Shown: in pieces, positions 15,259 through 24,449 of the stretch
Layout: each line of letters starts with the position of its first letter
How positions within the stretch are numbered: the first letter of the stretch is position 1
Position numbers and translations under genes: made by a program
Assembly: GCA_041946865.1 (NCBI GenBank)
Contig: JBHGBF010000050.1
Coordinates: forward strand, 1 to 25,678
Direction: 5' to 3'
DNA: 25,678 nucleotides
From: RPQK01 sp041946865
GTDB lineage: Bacteria > Acidobacteriota > UBA6911 > RPQK01
Notes under the pieces: model-generated
What the model was told of the DNA's origin: nothing
Seen by the model: the letters and a program-made list of their open reading frames with translations, nothing else
Database searches by the model: none

Positions 15259-17166
15259 CTAGAAAAGCGGGCGCCCCTTCATTCGGGCATCCTTCTCGAC
15301 CCCAAACTCTTTCAGAATCGTCGGGGCGAGATCAAGCAGGCTGGGGTCCGCCGCCCTGACAGGTCGGTTGGCGAACAGGATGCCGGGGACCAACTCAGGA
15401 TCCACGAGGTGATCACCGCTCCATTGACCGGTGTTGTCGGCCAGCAACTCGGGCGACAAAAGGCCCAGCACGCTTTCCCACGAGGCCCGGTATCCGCGGT
15501 TGTAGCCGACAACAAGATCGGGGCCCGTCGCCGCCTCTGGTCCCGAGTAGATCCGGTCTGCGCGATACACCCTGGTAACAACCGGCTTTCCGTTGATGGG
15601 ATCCCGGACTTCGACCAGTCTCCTCTGGATCTCATCGAGCAAAGCGTCACGTTGGGCAGCCGGGAGCCAGCCGTGCTTCTCCCGCCCCTTTTGATTCAGG
15701 TAGAGACCGGTAAAGCCGAGCCCGTAAGCACGGGTTTTTGCCCAATCAAAGGACTCGAGGTACCCGCTTCCTGCGCCGTTCCGCCTGGCCGCATAGCCTT
15801 GCTGCTCGAGCCAGTTGTTGAGGCTGAAAGCCCGGGAGAAGCCGGCAAAGCCGTGATCCGAAAGGACCATTACAAGCGTCTCGGAATCGACCTGCGAAAG
15901 GGCATGGCCGACGAGGTCGTCCATGTCCTGGTACAAATCCTTGATCGTGTCTCCAAACTCCGCGTCGCCGGCCTCCATTTCGCGCCAGAACATATGCTGG
16001 ACCTGGTCGGCCCTTCCACTGTAGAAGAACAGGACGCCGGATTTGAAGTTCCTGAGCTGAAAGTCAAACAGGCGACGTTCCTCCCGGCGCAGCCATCGCG
16101 ACTGGGCCAGGAATTCGGCCTTGTTCAGTATTCCGGCGGAGAGCGCTTTGGTGTCCTCCGGGATTCCGAGCGTCGAAAAATACCCCAGGCTGCGGTGCAA
16201 CTCCGGGGCGTATCCGCCCGGCGCCGAGATCGGGAGAACAGGATGAGAAGGGTCGACATTGACCGGACTGGCGTAGAGCTTGAAGTCCGGGCGGATTTCC
16301 TTCAGGTAGAACCGGACGATACCGTGGGCGGAGGCCATGCCGAGCGGCAGCAAAGGGAAGCTGACCGGCACCCAATCGCTCCATTCCCCGGGTTGCAGCA
16401 AGACCTGCCGCTCCTGAATGATCACTTTCGCGACGGGGTTTGAGGCATCTATGACGACCGTGAAGGGAATGCTGACCTGAGGCGCGCCGCGCCTGAAGGA
16501 GTTGGCCGGCCCGGGCAGGGCCGCTTCGACCCGGTCCCGCCGGACCCGCACATGAAAGACACGCCCGCCGGACACGTTGCCGTAACTGCCGGCCGGCTCA
16601 TCTGTAAAGAAGGAGAAGGTCCCGTACGTGCCTTCGAGGTCGGGTGTCCCCATTCCCGCCAGCTGGACGGCATCCGAATCGGTCGGCGGATAATTGGCTG
16701 GGACCCGAATGATCGTGCACGGCACGCCCCGGTTCTCTAACAGCTCCCAGAAAGCTCGGCCTTTCCGGTTCAGCTTGACTTCGCCCGGCCATAGCGGGAT
16801 GCGCCAGCTGCCCAGCGGCAGTGTCCAGGCGGCCTCTTCGGTGGTCGTCGTTGACAGGTACGGCGTCAGGGTTTTCGGTTCGCGGTGGATGAAATCGAAA
16901 ATACCGTGGCCGCCGGCGTCAAGCCCGGTGAGGAAAGTCGACCAGGCGACAGGACTCTCCGGGGGAATGCTGGTGGCCAGCGGCGAGAAGCCTCCGCCGC
17001 ACCGCAGCCGGGAGAAATGGGGCAGTTTCCCTTCGTCCATAAGCCGGGTCATGATCTGCGGATCCAGACCGTCAAGGCCGAGGATCAGGAGCTTTTTGGA
17101 GGGTGGGGCCGAGCCGCAAGCCGCGAGGAACAAGAGCAGAAGAAGGGACGCCAAGCTACGCCGCAC
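15259..17166 (-). CDS. AlkP-superfamily phosphodiesterase-like lipoprotein
   Basis: Exported hydrolase of the alkaline phosphatase superfamily (type I phosphodiesterase/nucleotide pyrophosphatase branch), 635 residues. From the GTG at 17166 it begins with a lipoprotein signal ending in FLAAC, so it is probably anchored to the outer or inner membrane. Two-metal-site motifs are LGLDGLDP (about 27-34), PPESPVAWSTFLTG (about 70-83, with the presumed Ser/Thr nucleophile), SDHGF (about 433) and GDHLVDPE (about 584). It is a clear paralogue of the upstream gene, sharing these motifs and the PDLxGxxGxFSF segment. A TTG at 17259 overlaps the upstream stop and would put 31 residues before the signal peptide, which is less plausible. 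Substrate unknown. Confidence 0.85.
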   Translation of the reverse strand: MRRSLASLLLLLFLAACGSAPPSKKLLILGLDGLDPQIMTRLMDEGKLPHFSRLRCGGGFSPLATSIPPESPVAWSTFLTGLDAGGHGIFDFIHREPKTLTPYLSTTTTEEAAWTLPLGSWRIPLWPGEVKLNRKGRAFWELLENRGVPCTIIRVPANYPPTDSDAVQLAGMGTPDLEGTYGTFSFFTDEPAGSYGNVSGGRVFHVRVRRDRVEAALPGPANSFRRGAPQVSIPFTVVIDASNPVAKVIIQERQVLLQPGEWSDWVPVSFPLLPLGMASAHGIVRFYLKEIRPDFKLYASPVNVDPSHPVLPISAPGGYAPELHRSLGYFSTLGIPEDTKALSAGILNKAEFLAQSRWLRREERRLFDFQLRNFKSGVLFFYSGRADQVQHMFWREMEAGDAEFGDTIKDLYQDMDDLVGHALSQVDSETLVMVLSDHGFAGFSRAFSLNNWLEQQGYAARRNGAGSGYLESFDWAKTRAYGLGFTGLYLNQKGREKHGWLPAAQRDALLDEIQRRLVEVRDPINGKPVVTRVYRADRIYSGPEAATGPDLVVGYNRGYRASWESVLGLLSPELLADNTGQWSGDHLVDPELVPGILFANRPVRAADPSLLDLAPTILKEFGVEKDARMKGRPLF

Positions 17167-17251
17167 TGCTCCGAAAATCGGGGCTCCGCCAGGATGCCGA
17201 TTTTCATAATCGCGGGTGCCCGAAACGACATCACGCACTCCATACAAAGTG

Positions 17252-19387
17252 CTAAACAAGCGTCTTCCCTTTCATGTACGAAGGGACCGGGACTCCGAAG
17301 AGTTGCACGACGGTCGGAGCAATATCCTTGATGTCAGGCTTTTCCACTTTCAACGGGCGGTTGGAAAACAGAACGCCGGGGACGAGCTCGGGATCCATGC
17401 AATGATCCCCACTCCACGGTTTTCGGTTATCCTCAAAGACCTCCTCGGTAACGCGCCCCGTCGCACAGTCCCAGGAGCTGCGAAAGCCACGGTTGTAGCA
17501 GACGAGCAGGTCCGGTCCTTCATTTGCGTAGGGCCCCGGAAATGCCCGCTCGGTGTCGATGGTCCGAGTGATGGCAATCTCCGAGGTCGCGGGATCGCAC
17601 AGCCCGTCCAGCTCGCGCGCCAGCCGAGCCTTGAGTGCTCGCAGCTCTCCGTCCGGATTGACGATCCCTCGGGCTTCCCTCCCCTTGCGGTTGATGTATA
17701 TCCCGGCCAGGCCCAGCGAATAGGCCCGGGTCTGCTCCCAATCCACGTCCCGCAGCCACTCGCCGCCGGTTGTCTTGCCGTCCTTCAGAACGAGATAGCC
17801 GCGTTGGCGCAGCCAGGCATTCAGGTTGACGCCTCGCCGAAAGGCCGAGAAGCCGTGATCGGACATGACGAAAAGGACGTCGTCTTTACGCAACCGGTCG
17901 AGCGTCCGCCCAATGAGGACGTCCATCCTGTTGTAGAGATCTTCGATCACCCCTCTATACCTCGACGTGTCGGCGTCGATGGCATCCGCCTCTTGATCGA
18001 GCGAGTTGAAGAACATGTGTTGAATGCGGTCTGTCACATCAAATACACAGACACAGACGCCGCGCCTGGTCCTGTCCAGGGCGCTGAAAAACATTCTTTC
18101 CCTTTCCTCGTGGTAGAGGTAGGCCTGCTCGAGAAAGGCTTTTTCATCGAGAAACCCTTCATTGAAGGCCGAGGTGTCCTCGGCGAGACCGAGCGTGGCG
18201 AAGCGGCCCAGCAGTTTGGATAAATAAACGGAGTAAACGAAAGGATGGGATAACGGTAAGGCCGGTTTGCCGGGGTCGATCTGGATGGGCGTCACATAAA
18301 GCTGCAGATGCGGGCTGAGACTTATGGCGTAAAAGCGGCACATCCCGCGGACGCGGAATCCAAAGCCGGCCCGGAAAACCACCGGCACCCAGGAAGAGTA
18401 CATTCCGGGAGACAATTCGACTCGTTCACCACAGACTTCAATCCTCAGCTTCCCCGCCGGTTCATCCAGGTGAATCGCCATAGGGACGCTCAGAGGTTCT
18501 CTGGTCCGCCGGAGAGGGTTCTCGGGTCCATAGAGCCGCGTCCGGATGAGCTTCCCTTCGCGGGCCACCAAATACTTGCTACCGGCACTGGTCACTCGCT
18601 TGTCGCCGGGATCTGTCGTATAGAAGCTGAAACTGCCTTGCGACCCTTTCAGGTCGGGGACACACATGCCCGCCAGGAGGACGCCATTGAACTCTTCAAC
18701 CGGAAAAGTGATCGGGACGCGAAGGATTGTCGAGAAAAGGCCGCGGGCCCCGAGGACGCTCCAGAAGGTCCGGCTGCGCCGGTATCCGAGGATCCGGCTT
18801 TTTCCGAGCGGAAACACCCAGGGACCCAAAGAGAGCTTTCGACGAGGCCCTTTGACCTGGGCGGAAGACAACATCGGCAAATACGTGTCGGGATCCCGGG
18901 TAACAAAATCGAAGATGTTGTGGTGCGAGGCATCGGCGCCGGTCATGAACGAGGACCAGGCAACCGGCGAAATGGCTGGATAACTGGTCGCCAGAGGGGC
19001 AAAGCTGCCTTGTTCCCTCAGCCGGCGAAAATTCGGCAGTTGGCCTTCAGCCATGTACTTTTCCGCCAGCTGAGGATCCATCCCATCAAGGCCGACGATC
19101 ACGACCCGGCGAACGTCACCCAGTGGCGCGCGGCCGGCATAGACGGCCCGGATCAGGGCGCGGATCGGGGAGGTGACGAGATAGAAGAGGCCAAGAAAGA
19201 AAGCGGCCAAGAGCGTAAAGAAAGACGTAACGAAGGCAAAACCGGCACCCGGGCCGACATAGGCGTGCACGGGATCGGGGAAGAGGAGGAAGGCGAATGC
19301 CATCAGGACCAGCAGGTTCAAACCCAGGGGGGTGATGCGCCTTTGCGGGCTGCGACTTCTTCTGGAGAGGGTTGCAGGCTCCCTCAT
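17252..19387 (-). CDS. Membrane-anchored AlkP-superfamily phosphodiesterase-like protein
   Basis: A 711-residue paralogue of the downstream lipoprotein. Two hydrophobic segments (about 21-42 and 51-75) around AYVGPGAGFAF anchor it in the inner membrane. The catalytic domain has VGLDGMDP (about 97-104), AISPVAWSSFMTG (about 137-149), SDHGF (about 508-512) and GDHCMDPE (about 659-666), the set expected for metal ligands and nucleophile of AlkP-type phosphodiesterases or phosphotransferases. Its ATG overlaps the TPR gene stop in an ATGA arrangement, so translation is coupled. Possible roles include removing or transferring phosphoryl-alcohol groups on surface glycans or lipids; this is inference only. 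Confidence 0.85.
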   Translation of the reverse strand: MREPATLSRRSRSPQRRITPLGLNLLVLMAFAFLLFPDPVHAYVGPGAGFAFVTSFFTLLAAFFLGLFYLVTSPIRALIRAVYAGRAPLGDVRRVVIVGLDGMDPQLAEKYMAEGQLPNFRRLREQGSFAPLATSYPAISPVAWSSFMTGADASHHNIFDFVTRDPDTYLPMLSSAQVKGPRRKLSLGPWVFPLGKSRILGYRRSRTFWSVLGARGLFSTILRVPITFPVEEFNGVLLAGMCVPDLKGSQGSFSFYTTDPGDKRVTSAGSKYLVAREGKLIRTRLYGPENPLRRTREPLSVPMAIHLDEPAGKLRIEVCGERVELSPGMYSSWVPVVFRAGFGFRVRGMCRFYAISLSPHLQLYVTPIQIDPGKPALPLSHPFVYSVYLSKLLGRFATLGLAEDTSAFNEGFLDEKAFLEQAYLYHEERERMFFSALDRTRRGVCVCVFDVTDRIQHMFFNSLDQEADAIDADTSRYRGVIEDLYNRMDVLIGRTLDRLRKDDVLFVMSDHGFSAFRRGVNLNAWLRQRGYLVLKDGKTTGGEWLRDVDWEQTRAYSLGLAGIYINRKGREARGIVNPDGELRALKARLARELDGLCDPATSEIAITRTIDTERAFPGPYANEGPDLLVCYNRGFRSSWDCATGRVTEEVFEDNRKPWSGDHCMDPELVPGVLFSNRPLKVEKPDIKDIAPTVVQLFGVPVPSYMKGKTLV

Positions 19388-20712
19388 CGCTGCTCCTTCG
19401 GCTGGGGTATGCCCAGCGCTTCCATCGCCCGGGCTGTCTCGGCGCTCTGCAGCCGGTTGTAGGTTTCCAGCGCCTGTTGCGCTTTCTGGTCATTTCCGGC
19501 CCGCTTATAGGCAATCGAAAGCTGGTAATAGGCCTTGGGATACCCCGGCTCCTGCTGAATCGCCTTTTCAAAGCTCTGTATAGCCAGCTCGTTCTCGCCC
19601 TGGCGGTTGTGGAGCAGGCCTTTGACCACGTGGCTTTCAAACCAGTCCGGCTGGAGCGCAAGGGACTTGTCCAGCCACCTACGGCACTCCCCGTTTTCGC
19701 CCTTCAGGTAATGCAGATAAGCGATCTTAGTCATCGCCTTGTAAGATCGCGGATCGTTCTTCAATTCCGCCTGAAAATAAGGCAGGGCTTCTGCCATCTG
19801 TTTCAGCTCGATCAGCACGCTGCCGAGGTAGTAGTTGGCCTCCGGGACGCCGGGGGCCTGCTTCAACACCTGTTCGAGCCGCTCCCGGGCTTTTGCGAAA
19901 TTCCCAGTGGCGTAAAGACACAGAGCGGCGCGAAACGGGTACGCGCTTTCCTGGGGGGATTTTTGGATGTAGGTCTCGTAGGCCTCGGCTGCCCGCCGGA
20001 ACTCCTGTATCTGGAACAGAGCATCCGCCAGCATCGCCGTCTGCCGGCTCGCCGGAGGCGGAAAACCGTTTTGCGCCGCGCTGTCGAACAGCTCGAGCGC
20101 GCGGGTCTTTTGCCCCGCCTTGGCCGCAATCAGCCCCCCGAGGAACTGGACTTCTCCTTCAAGCCGCCGCGATTCCTCCCCTAGTTCTGTCTGTGCGGTA
20201 CCCAGTTGACCGCGCTGGATCAGCGTGTAGATGACGTTGAATGCCAGGCGGGGATCCTGCTCGAGTCTCGGCTTCAAGCCGGCTAGAAGCGTGGGGACCT
20301 TGTCGAGCTTCCCCGTCAGCAGGTAAGAGTTCAGCAGCTTGAGAGGCAAATCGGGGTGCGCCGGAAAGCGAAGGAGGGCGGCCTCGAAGTACCTCTGGGC
20401 TTCCACGCTCTCGTTGTTTTTCTCATAGAGGAACAAACCCAGGTAAAGAACGATGTCGGGGTAGCCCGGAGCCGCTTTTTCCGCCTGCCGCAACCGCTCG
20501 ATGGCGACGTCGAGCTTCCCGGCACGAAAGGCGTCAACAGCCGAATTGAACAGCTGGGCAGCCTGCGGGGTGAGCGGAGGAGCATTCTGGGCGGCGAGGG
20601 GCGAGAGGAGCAGGGAGAAGAGGAGCACAAGACGAGAAGCACGGCCGATCCCAACGGGGTCGCGCAGCCAATTCTTCGGCGTAAAAGCTTTGTCTTTCGC
20701 CAGGTTGCCCAT
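19384..20712 (-). CDS. Exported TPR-repeat protein
   Basis: Protein of 442 residues with a hydrophobic signal segment (RLVLLFSLLLSPLAAQ, about 26-42) followed by roughly ten tetratricopeptide-like units. Good TPR cores are visible, for example AVDAFRAGKLDVAIERLRQA, PEANYYLGSVLIELKQMAEA and KAYYQLSIAYKRAGNDQKA. TPR arrays act as protein-binding scaffolds; here the likely partners are the products of the flanking genes. ATG 20712 was chosen over the longer frame (20823) because it lies 4 bases after the CRTAC1 stop, has AGGGAG and AGGA upstream, and leaves a proper signal peptide. It overlaps the next gene by 4 bases. Confidence 0.88.
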   Translation of the reverse strand: MGNLAKDKAFTPKNWLRDPVGIGRASRLVLLFSLLLSPLAAQNAPPLTPQAAQLFNSAVDAFRAGKLDVAIERLRQAEKAAPGYPDIVLYLGLFLYEKNNESVEAQRYFEAALLRFPAHPDLPLKLLNSYLLTGKLDKVPTLLAGLKPRLEQDPRLAFNVIYTLIQRGQLGTAQTELGEESRRLEGEVQFLGGLIAAKAGQKTRALELFDSAAQNGFPPPASRQTAMLADALFQIQEFRRAAEAYETYIQKSPQESAYPFRAALCLYATGNFAKARERLEQVLKQAPGVPEANYYLGSVLIELKQMAEALPYFQAELKNDPRSYKAMTKIAYLHYLKGENGECRRWLDKSLALQPDWFESHVVKGLLHNRQGENELAIQSFEKAIQQEPGYPKAYYQLSIAYKRAGNDQKAQQALETYNRLQSAETARAMEALGIPQPKEQR

Positions 20713-20716
20713 CGTC

Positions 20717-22402
20717 CTATTCTCCCTCGGCGACCTGCACCAGCTGACCGGACCGCACGTTCGAAAGCCTCTGAACGGTCCCGCTGGGCCAGCGGATCTC
20801 CAGCCGGGTAACCTCACGGTCATTCCCCAGGCCCAGGTGAATCCGCTTGTCGCTGGCCGAGTAGATGCCGTTGGCCGTGGTGACGTGCTCGTAAAGTGTC
20901 CGGCCGGATGGCAGGACCGCCTTTATTCTTGCGCCAATGCCGTCGCGGTTGCTTTTCCGGCCTTCAAGGCGGATCAGCAGCCAGTTATTCGCGGACAGAG
21001 CCTTGGTCACGTGGAAAAACAGCGGGGCGTCGTTAAGCCGGCACACAGCGGCTTCCAGCCGGCCGTCATTGTCGAAGTCCCCGACTGCGAGCCCTCGATT
21101 GGCGCCCTTTTTCTGGAAGTCAGCGCCCAGGGCGCCGGACCAGTCTTCGAACTTCCCGTTCCCGGCGTTATGGAAGAAGAAGCAGGGCTCGTGGTACCTG
21201 GCGCGCGGGTTGTAGAGCTGCGAGTTATCCAGGACATGGGAACCGAGAGCCAGGATGTCTTTCCATCCGTCATTGTCCCAGTCCATGAACTTGTTGCTCC
21301 AGCCACTGTGAGCCGCCGAGAAGCCGGCGATCCGCGCTGGATAGCTGTTGTCCTGGAACAGCCCCTTCCCGAGGTTCCGGAACAGCGCGAAGCATTCCGT
21401 AACCAGGTCGGTGTAAAAAAGGTCCAGAAGGCCGTCGTTGTCGTAGTCGTTTATGTCGCACCCCATTCCCGACACGAACAGCCCCGCTTCGTTGGCATAA
21501 ACGCCTGCTTCCAGCGCCACTTCTTCAAAGCGTCCTGACCGGTTGCGGAACAGAAAATTCGGGGCCCGGTCATTCGTGACAAAAAGGTCCATCCAGCCGT
21601 CGTTGTCGTAGTCGGCTGTCACCACACCCATTCCCTTCCCGGCAGAACGGGCTATCCCGGTGGCCTCCGAAACATCCGTAAACGTCCCGTCACGATTGTT
21701 CCTGAAGAGGACGTTCGGCAGGGGCTGGAACTCGTCGGGCCGGCAGTAGTTCCGCCAACCTGGTTTCCTCACGCCGCACCAGTAGTCCCCGTGCTCTTTG
21801 AAGGTCCAGTGAAAGTAATGCGTAACAAAGAGGTCGAGCCAGCCGTCATTGTCAAAATCCAGCCAGCAGGCGCTGGCTTTAAAGGGGTGGCGAGGCATGG
21901 CGACTCCTGCCTTGGCCGTGACGTTATGGAAAGTCCCGTTCCCGCTGTTCCGGTACAGCAGCGAATCGCCGTAGTTGGTAATAAAAACGTCCACGAAACC
22001 GTCGTTGTCGAAGTCCCCTGTCGCTATTCCTTGTGGATAGCCGACGGCATCCAGGCCCTCCAGCCCCGAACCGGCGGACACGTCTGTAAACCTCAGTTTG
22101 CCGTTGTTCCTGAAGAGCCGGTTGAAGGAATCGGGACCCGTCTTGCGGTGTTCGGGAGAAGGCGCCCCGTTCAGGAACAGGAGGTCCAGCAGCCCGTCAC
22201 GGTTGAAGTCCAGGGCCGCAACCGCACCGCCCATGGTTTCGAACGGGTATTTCGAGGCTGTCGCGAAGTTGTTCTGACGAAATCGCAGCCCGGCCGCGGA
22301 GGCGATGTCCTCCACCTGTAGAACAGGATCAGAGATTGCAGCCAGGCAAAGCAACAAAAGGAACAGCATCTCTCTCCAGCGGAAGCGCAGTGACGCCTGC
22401 AC
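20717..22402 (-). CDS. CRTAC1-family FG-GAP/ASPIC-UnbV protein
   Basis: A secreted or surface beta-propeller-like protein of 561 residues. A signal peptide (LRFRWREMLFLLLLCLAAIS) precedes multiple FG-GAP/VCBS repeats with calcium-binding type loops such as DFNRDGLLDL, DFDNDGFVDVF, DYDNDGWMDLF and DWDNDGWKDI. The last 90 residues, from NNWLLIRLEGRKSN through GIGARI to RLEIRWPSGTVQ, form an ASPIC/UnbV domain. Proteins of this type often sit beside TPR proteins in Acidobacteriota, and here the two genes are 4 bases apart. The GTG at 22402 is used because it supplies the positively charged n-region; ATG 22369 with GGAG upstream is the alternative. Exact role unknown. Confidence 0.9.
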   Translation of the reverse strand: MQASLRFRWREMLFLLLLCLAAISDPVLQVEDIASAAGLRFRQNNFATASKYPFETMGGAVAALDFNRDGLLDLLFLNGAPSPEHRKTGPDSFNRLFRNNGKLRFTDVSAGSGLEGLDAVGYPQGIATGDFDNDGFVDVFITNYGDSLLYRNSGNGTFHNVTAKAGVAMPRHPFKASACWLDFDNDGWLDLFVTHYFHWTFKEHGDYWCGVRKPGWRNYCRPDEFQPLPNVLFRNNRDGTFTDVSEATGIARSAGKGMGVVTADYDNDGWMDLFVTNDRAPNFLFRNRSGRFEEVALEAGVYANEAGLFVSGMGCDINDYDNDGLLDLFYTDLVTECFALFRNLGKGLFQDNSYPARIAGFSAAHSGWSNKFMDWDNDGWKDILALGSHVLDNSQLYNPRARYHEPCFFFHNAGNGKFEDWSGALGADFQKKGANRGLAVGDFDNDGRLEAAVCRLNDAPLFFHVTKALSANNWLLIRLEGRKSNRDGIGARIKAVLPSGRTLYEHVTTANGIYSASDKRIHLGLGNDREVTRLEIRWPSGTVQRLSNVRSGQLVQVAEGE

Positions 22403-22428
22403 AGCGCGACCCGAAAAGCCCGCGCGGC

Positions 22429-23265
22429 TTAGAGCACGAGTCCAAATGGGCGCTTCAGAAGGTACGCAAAAACCAATGAAAGCACGATGAAAGCGACGGC
22501 CCAGTTAACGCTCCAGCCCCAAACGCTCATCGTGCTCCTCGGGTAATTCACCTCGATTCGCGAGATCGGATTGTCAGGCGACAGCGGCGGTTCTTCGCTG
22601 TTCACAAAGCCGGAGAACCATCCCGCAGCCGACCGCGTAACGGCGACGTAGACCAGGCGTTCCCGTCCTACCCGAAGACGCTTGGTCACATCCTGCCGGC
22701 CTGTCAAGAACCGCAGGCGGTGTTCGCCGGCCGCAAGAGCCCGTATCCGCCAGTCCGCACGCCTTTCCTCGGGAATGCGCAAGGCAGGCGTCTCGACCCG
22801 AAGACCGCCGTCATTCGCGATTCGCAGAGCGTGGAGGACGTCGACCGCACCGGGCTGGGCAAAAACCGACACCACCACCGGCTCCCCAACCCCGAGCGGA
22901 CGCGAGCTGAACCAGGCGTCAAGCTCCACCAGGAACAGGACGAAGATCGGGAGCGTCACAACGAGCGGCTTGATCAGGTACGTCAGGTAAACCAGGTTGT
23001 AGCGCAAAATCTGCTTTTCGGCGAACCAGATCACGCCCGCGTCGTGACGGAAGAGTCTCAGCTCCAGGAAATGCGCGTGGATCTTGCCTTTGATCTGCTG
23101 AAGGCCCGGCTGGTCGGAAAGCCAACGAAACGCGAGCAACAGGACAATACTCGCGATCAGAGACACGAGAGCGAGCGGCGCCAGCGGATGGGTGTCGGCA
23201 AAGGGTGACAGAACCCACTCAAAAGGTCTGGCCAGGATTCGCTCGAATTGCCACACCGTGATCAT
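22429..23265 (-). CDS. Three-TM membrane protein of unknown function
   Basis: A 278-residue protein that I do not recognise by family. It shows one TM helix at about 30-49, then a basic, helical cytoplasmic-looking stretch (about 50-90), a second TM at about 95-116 (LIKPLVVTLPIFVLFLVEL), a soluble beta-rich segment of about 130 residues, and a C-terminal TM at about 250-272. TM1, a helical loop, TM2 and a late TM3 is loosely like the Oxa1/DUF106 superfamily, but the evidence is topology only. It ends 26 bases before the CRTAC1 gene and is transcribed into it, so it probably belongs to the same envelope cassette. Confidence 0.75.
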   Translation of the reverse strand: MITVWQFERILARPFEWVLSPFADTHPLAPLALVSLIASIVLLLAFRWLSDQPGLQQIKGKIHAHFLELRLFRHDAGVIWFAEKQILRYNLVYLTYLIKPLVVTLPIFVLFLVELDAWFSSRPLGVGEPVVVSVFAQPGAVDVLHALRIANDGGLRVETPALRIPEERRADWRIRALAAGEHRLRFLTGRQDVTKRLRVGRERLVYVAVTRSAAGWFSGFVNSEEPPLSPDNPISRIEVNYPRSTMSVWGWSVNWAVAFIVLSLVFAYLLKRPFGLVL

Positions 23266-23378
23266 TTTTCCATCTGAGGCGCACTCTGATCAACTCGGCC
23301 GCCGGCAACCGAAGACCGGACCGCGACGGCGCCGCCTTTCAGCAGGCGAGGCAGCGGCCGGATCGCTCCGTAAGAACG

Positions 23379-24308
23379 CTAGGCTCGCGGCTCTGCTTGA
23401 AACGCGAGCACGTCAGCGTACGACGATCGAGCGCCCACGCCGCCGACAAAACGGCAACTGCGGGCGGCAGCGGCGTTGGCGAAACGCGCCGCCTCCGTCA
23501 GTTCTTTCGCCCCCTCCAGGCGTTGAAAAAGGAATGCCGCGTCAAACGTGTCGCCTGCGCCGGTCGTATCAACCACTTCAACCGGGATTCCGGGAACCTG
23601 GACCACCGTTTCCGCCTCGACCAGGTAGACTCCAGCCGCCCCCGCCTTGACCAGCGGGTGCCGAGTCCGCGCGGCAAGCCAGGCGCATGCCTCTCGAACA
23701 TCCGAGACACCCGCGATCGATTTGGCCTCATCTTCATTGACGAACAGGTAAGTGAGCAGCGGGAGCCATTCATCCATGTACTCCCAGCGGCCGGTCGCGT
23801 CCCACTGGGGGTCCAGGGAAGACGTGATCCGGAGGTCTTTGGCCAGACGCAGGCAGCGCGTGATTTCGGGTCGGAAACGGGTTTGTTGGTAGGGGCCTGC
23901 GAAGTGAACGTGGTCGAAACCGCGGAAAACCTGCTCGTCGATGTCCGAGCCGGAAAACTCCTCGATCGTGCCCGGATAAGTGACCTGGCTTCGCGTATTC
24001 TGGTAGATCAGGTTGACCGTGACTCCCGTCTTCACACGGTCGGTTCTTCGGACCAGCTCCGTCCCGATTCCGAAGCGTTCGAGGCCCTCCAGCATGAAAT
24101 CGCCGTAGGCGTCTTTTCCAGCAAGTCCCAGGAAGGAAATCGTGCCTCCCAGACAGGCGTAGGCCACGGCGAAGATGGCCGCAGAGCTGCCCATAGTGAT
24201 TTCGAAGGACTGGCAGGTGATTTCGCGGTCCACCTGCGGAAGGGACGCCAATCCACCCAACATGATGTCGACGTTAATATCGCCAATGGCCAGGATTCTC
24301 TTCGACAT
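23379..24308 (-). CDS. PfkB-family sugar/nucleoside kinase
   Basis: A 309-residue ribokinase-fold kinase. The PfkB signature 2, DTTGAGDTFDAAF (about 246-258), contains the catalytic Asp and the anion hole; the N-terminal GDINVDIML and the MGSSAAIFAVAYACLG stretch (the region of signature 1) support the family. The substrate, such as ribose, fructose, 2-keto-3-deoxygluconate or adenosine, cannot be decided. It is not the HldA-type heptokinase missing from the heptose pathway: it lacks recognisable HldA features and is far from those genes. ATG 24308 has GAGAG upstream; the frame's upstream extension is translated palindrome sequence (24354-24427). A 113-base gap separates it from the membrane-protein gene. 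Confidence 0.9.
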   Translation of the reverse strand: MSKRILAIGDINVDIMLGGLASLPQVDREITCQSFEITMGSSAAIFAVAYACLGGTISFLGLAGKDAYGDFMLEGLERFGIGTELVRRTDRVKTGVTVNLIYQNTRSQVTYPGTIEEFSGSDIDEQVFRGFDHVHFAGPYQQTRFRPEITRCLRLAKDLRITSSLDPQWDATGRWEYMDEWLPLLTYLFVNEDEAKSIAGVSDVREACAWLAARTRHPLVKAGAAGVYLVEAETVVQVPGIPVEVVDTTGAGDTFDAAFLFQRLEGAKELTEAARFANAAAARSCRFVGGVGARSSYADVLAFQAEPRA

Positions 24309-24353
24309 TTTGGCTCTCTCGAGATCTCTTGCCCATGGACCGGCCTCTTTTGT

Positions 24354-24427
24354 CGACGAACGAACGCGAACCAACACGAACCAAAGCGCGGTGCTTCGGT
24401 GTTGGTTCACGGGTGGGTGCGTGGACG
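24354..24427. repeat. Degenerate family 2 palindrome
   Basis: The best-paired part is AACCAACACGAA (from 24369) against TTCGGTGTTGGTT (24395-24407); outward pairing (about 24354-24366 with 24414-24427) is weak. The word content (CGAACGCGAACCAACACGAACC) is that of the palindromes at 11694-11772 and 14938-15013. It fills most of the 141-base gap between the PfkB kinase gene and the CBM9-like gene. Confidence 0.6.
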
Positions 24428-24449
24428 AAGAAAAAGGCCGGCCCGGTGT

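Noticed and set aside
23379..24308. PfkB kinase as the missing heptose-7-phosphate kinase HldA
   Set aside because: Only general ribokinase-family motifs are visible and the gene is remote from the heptose genes.
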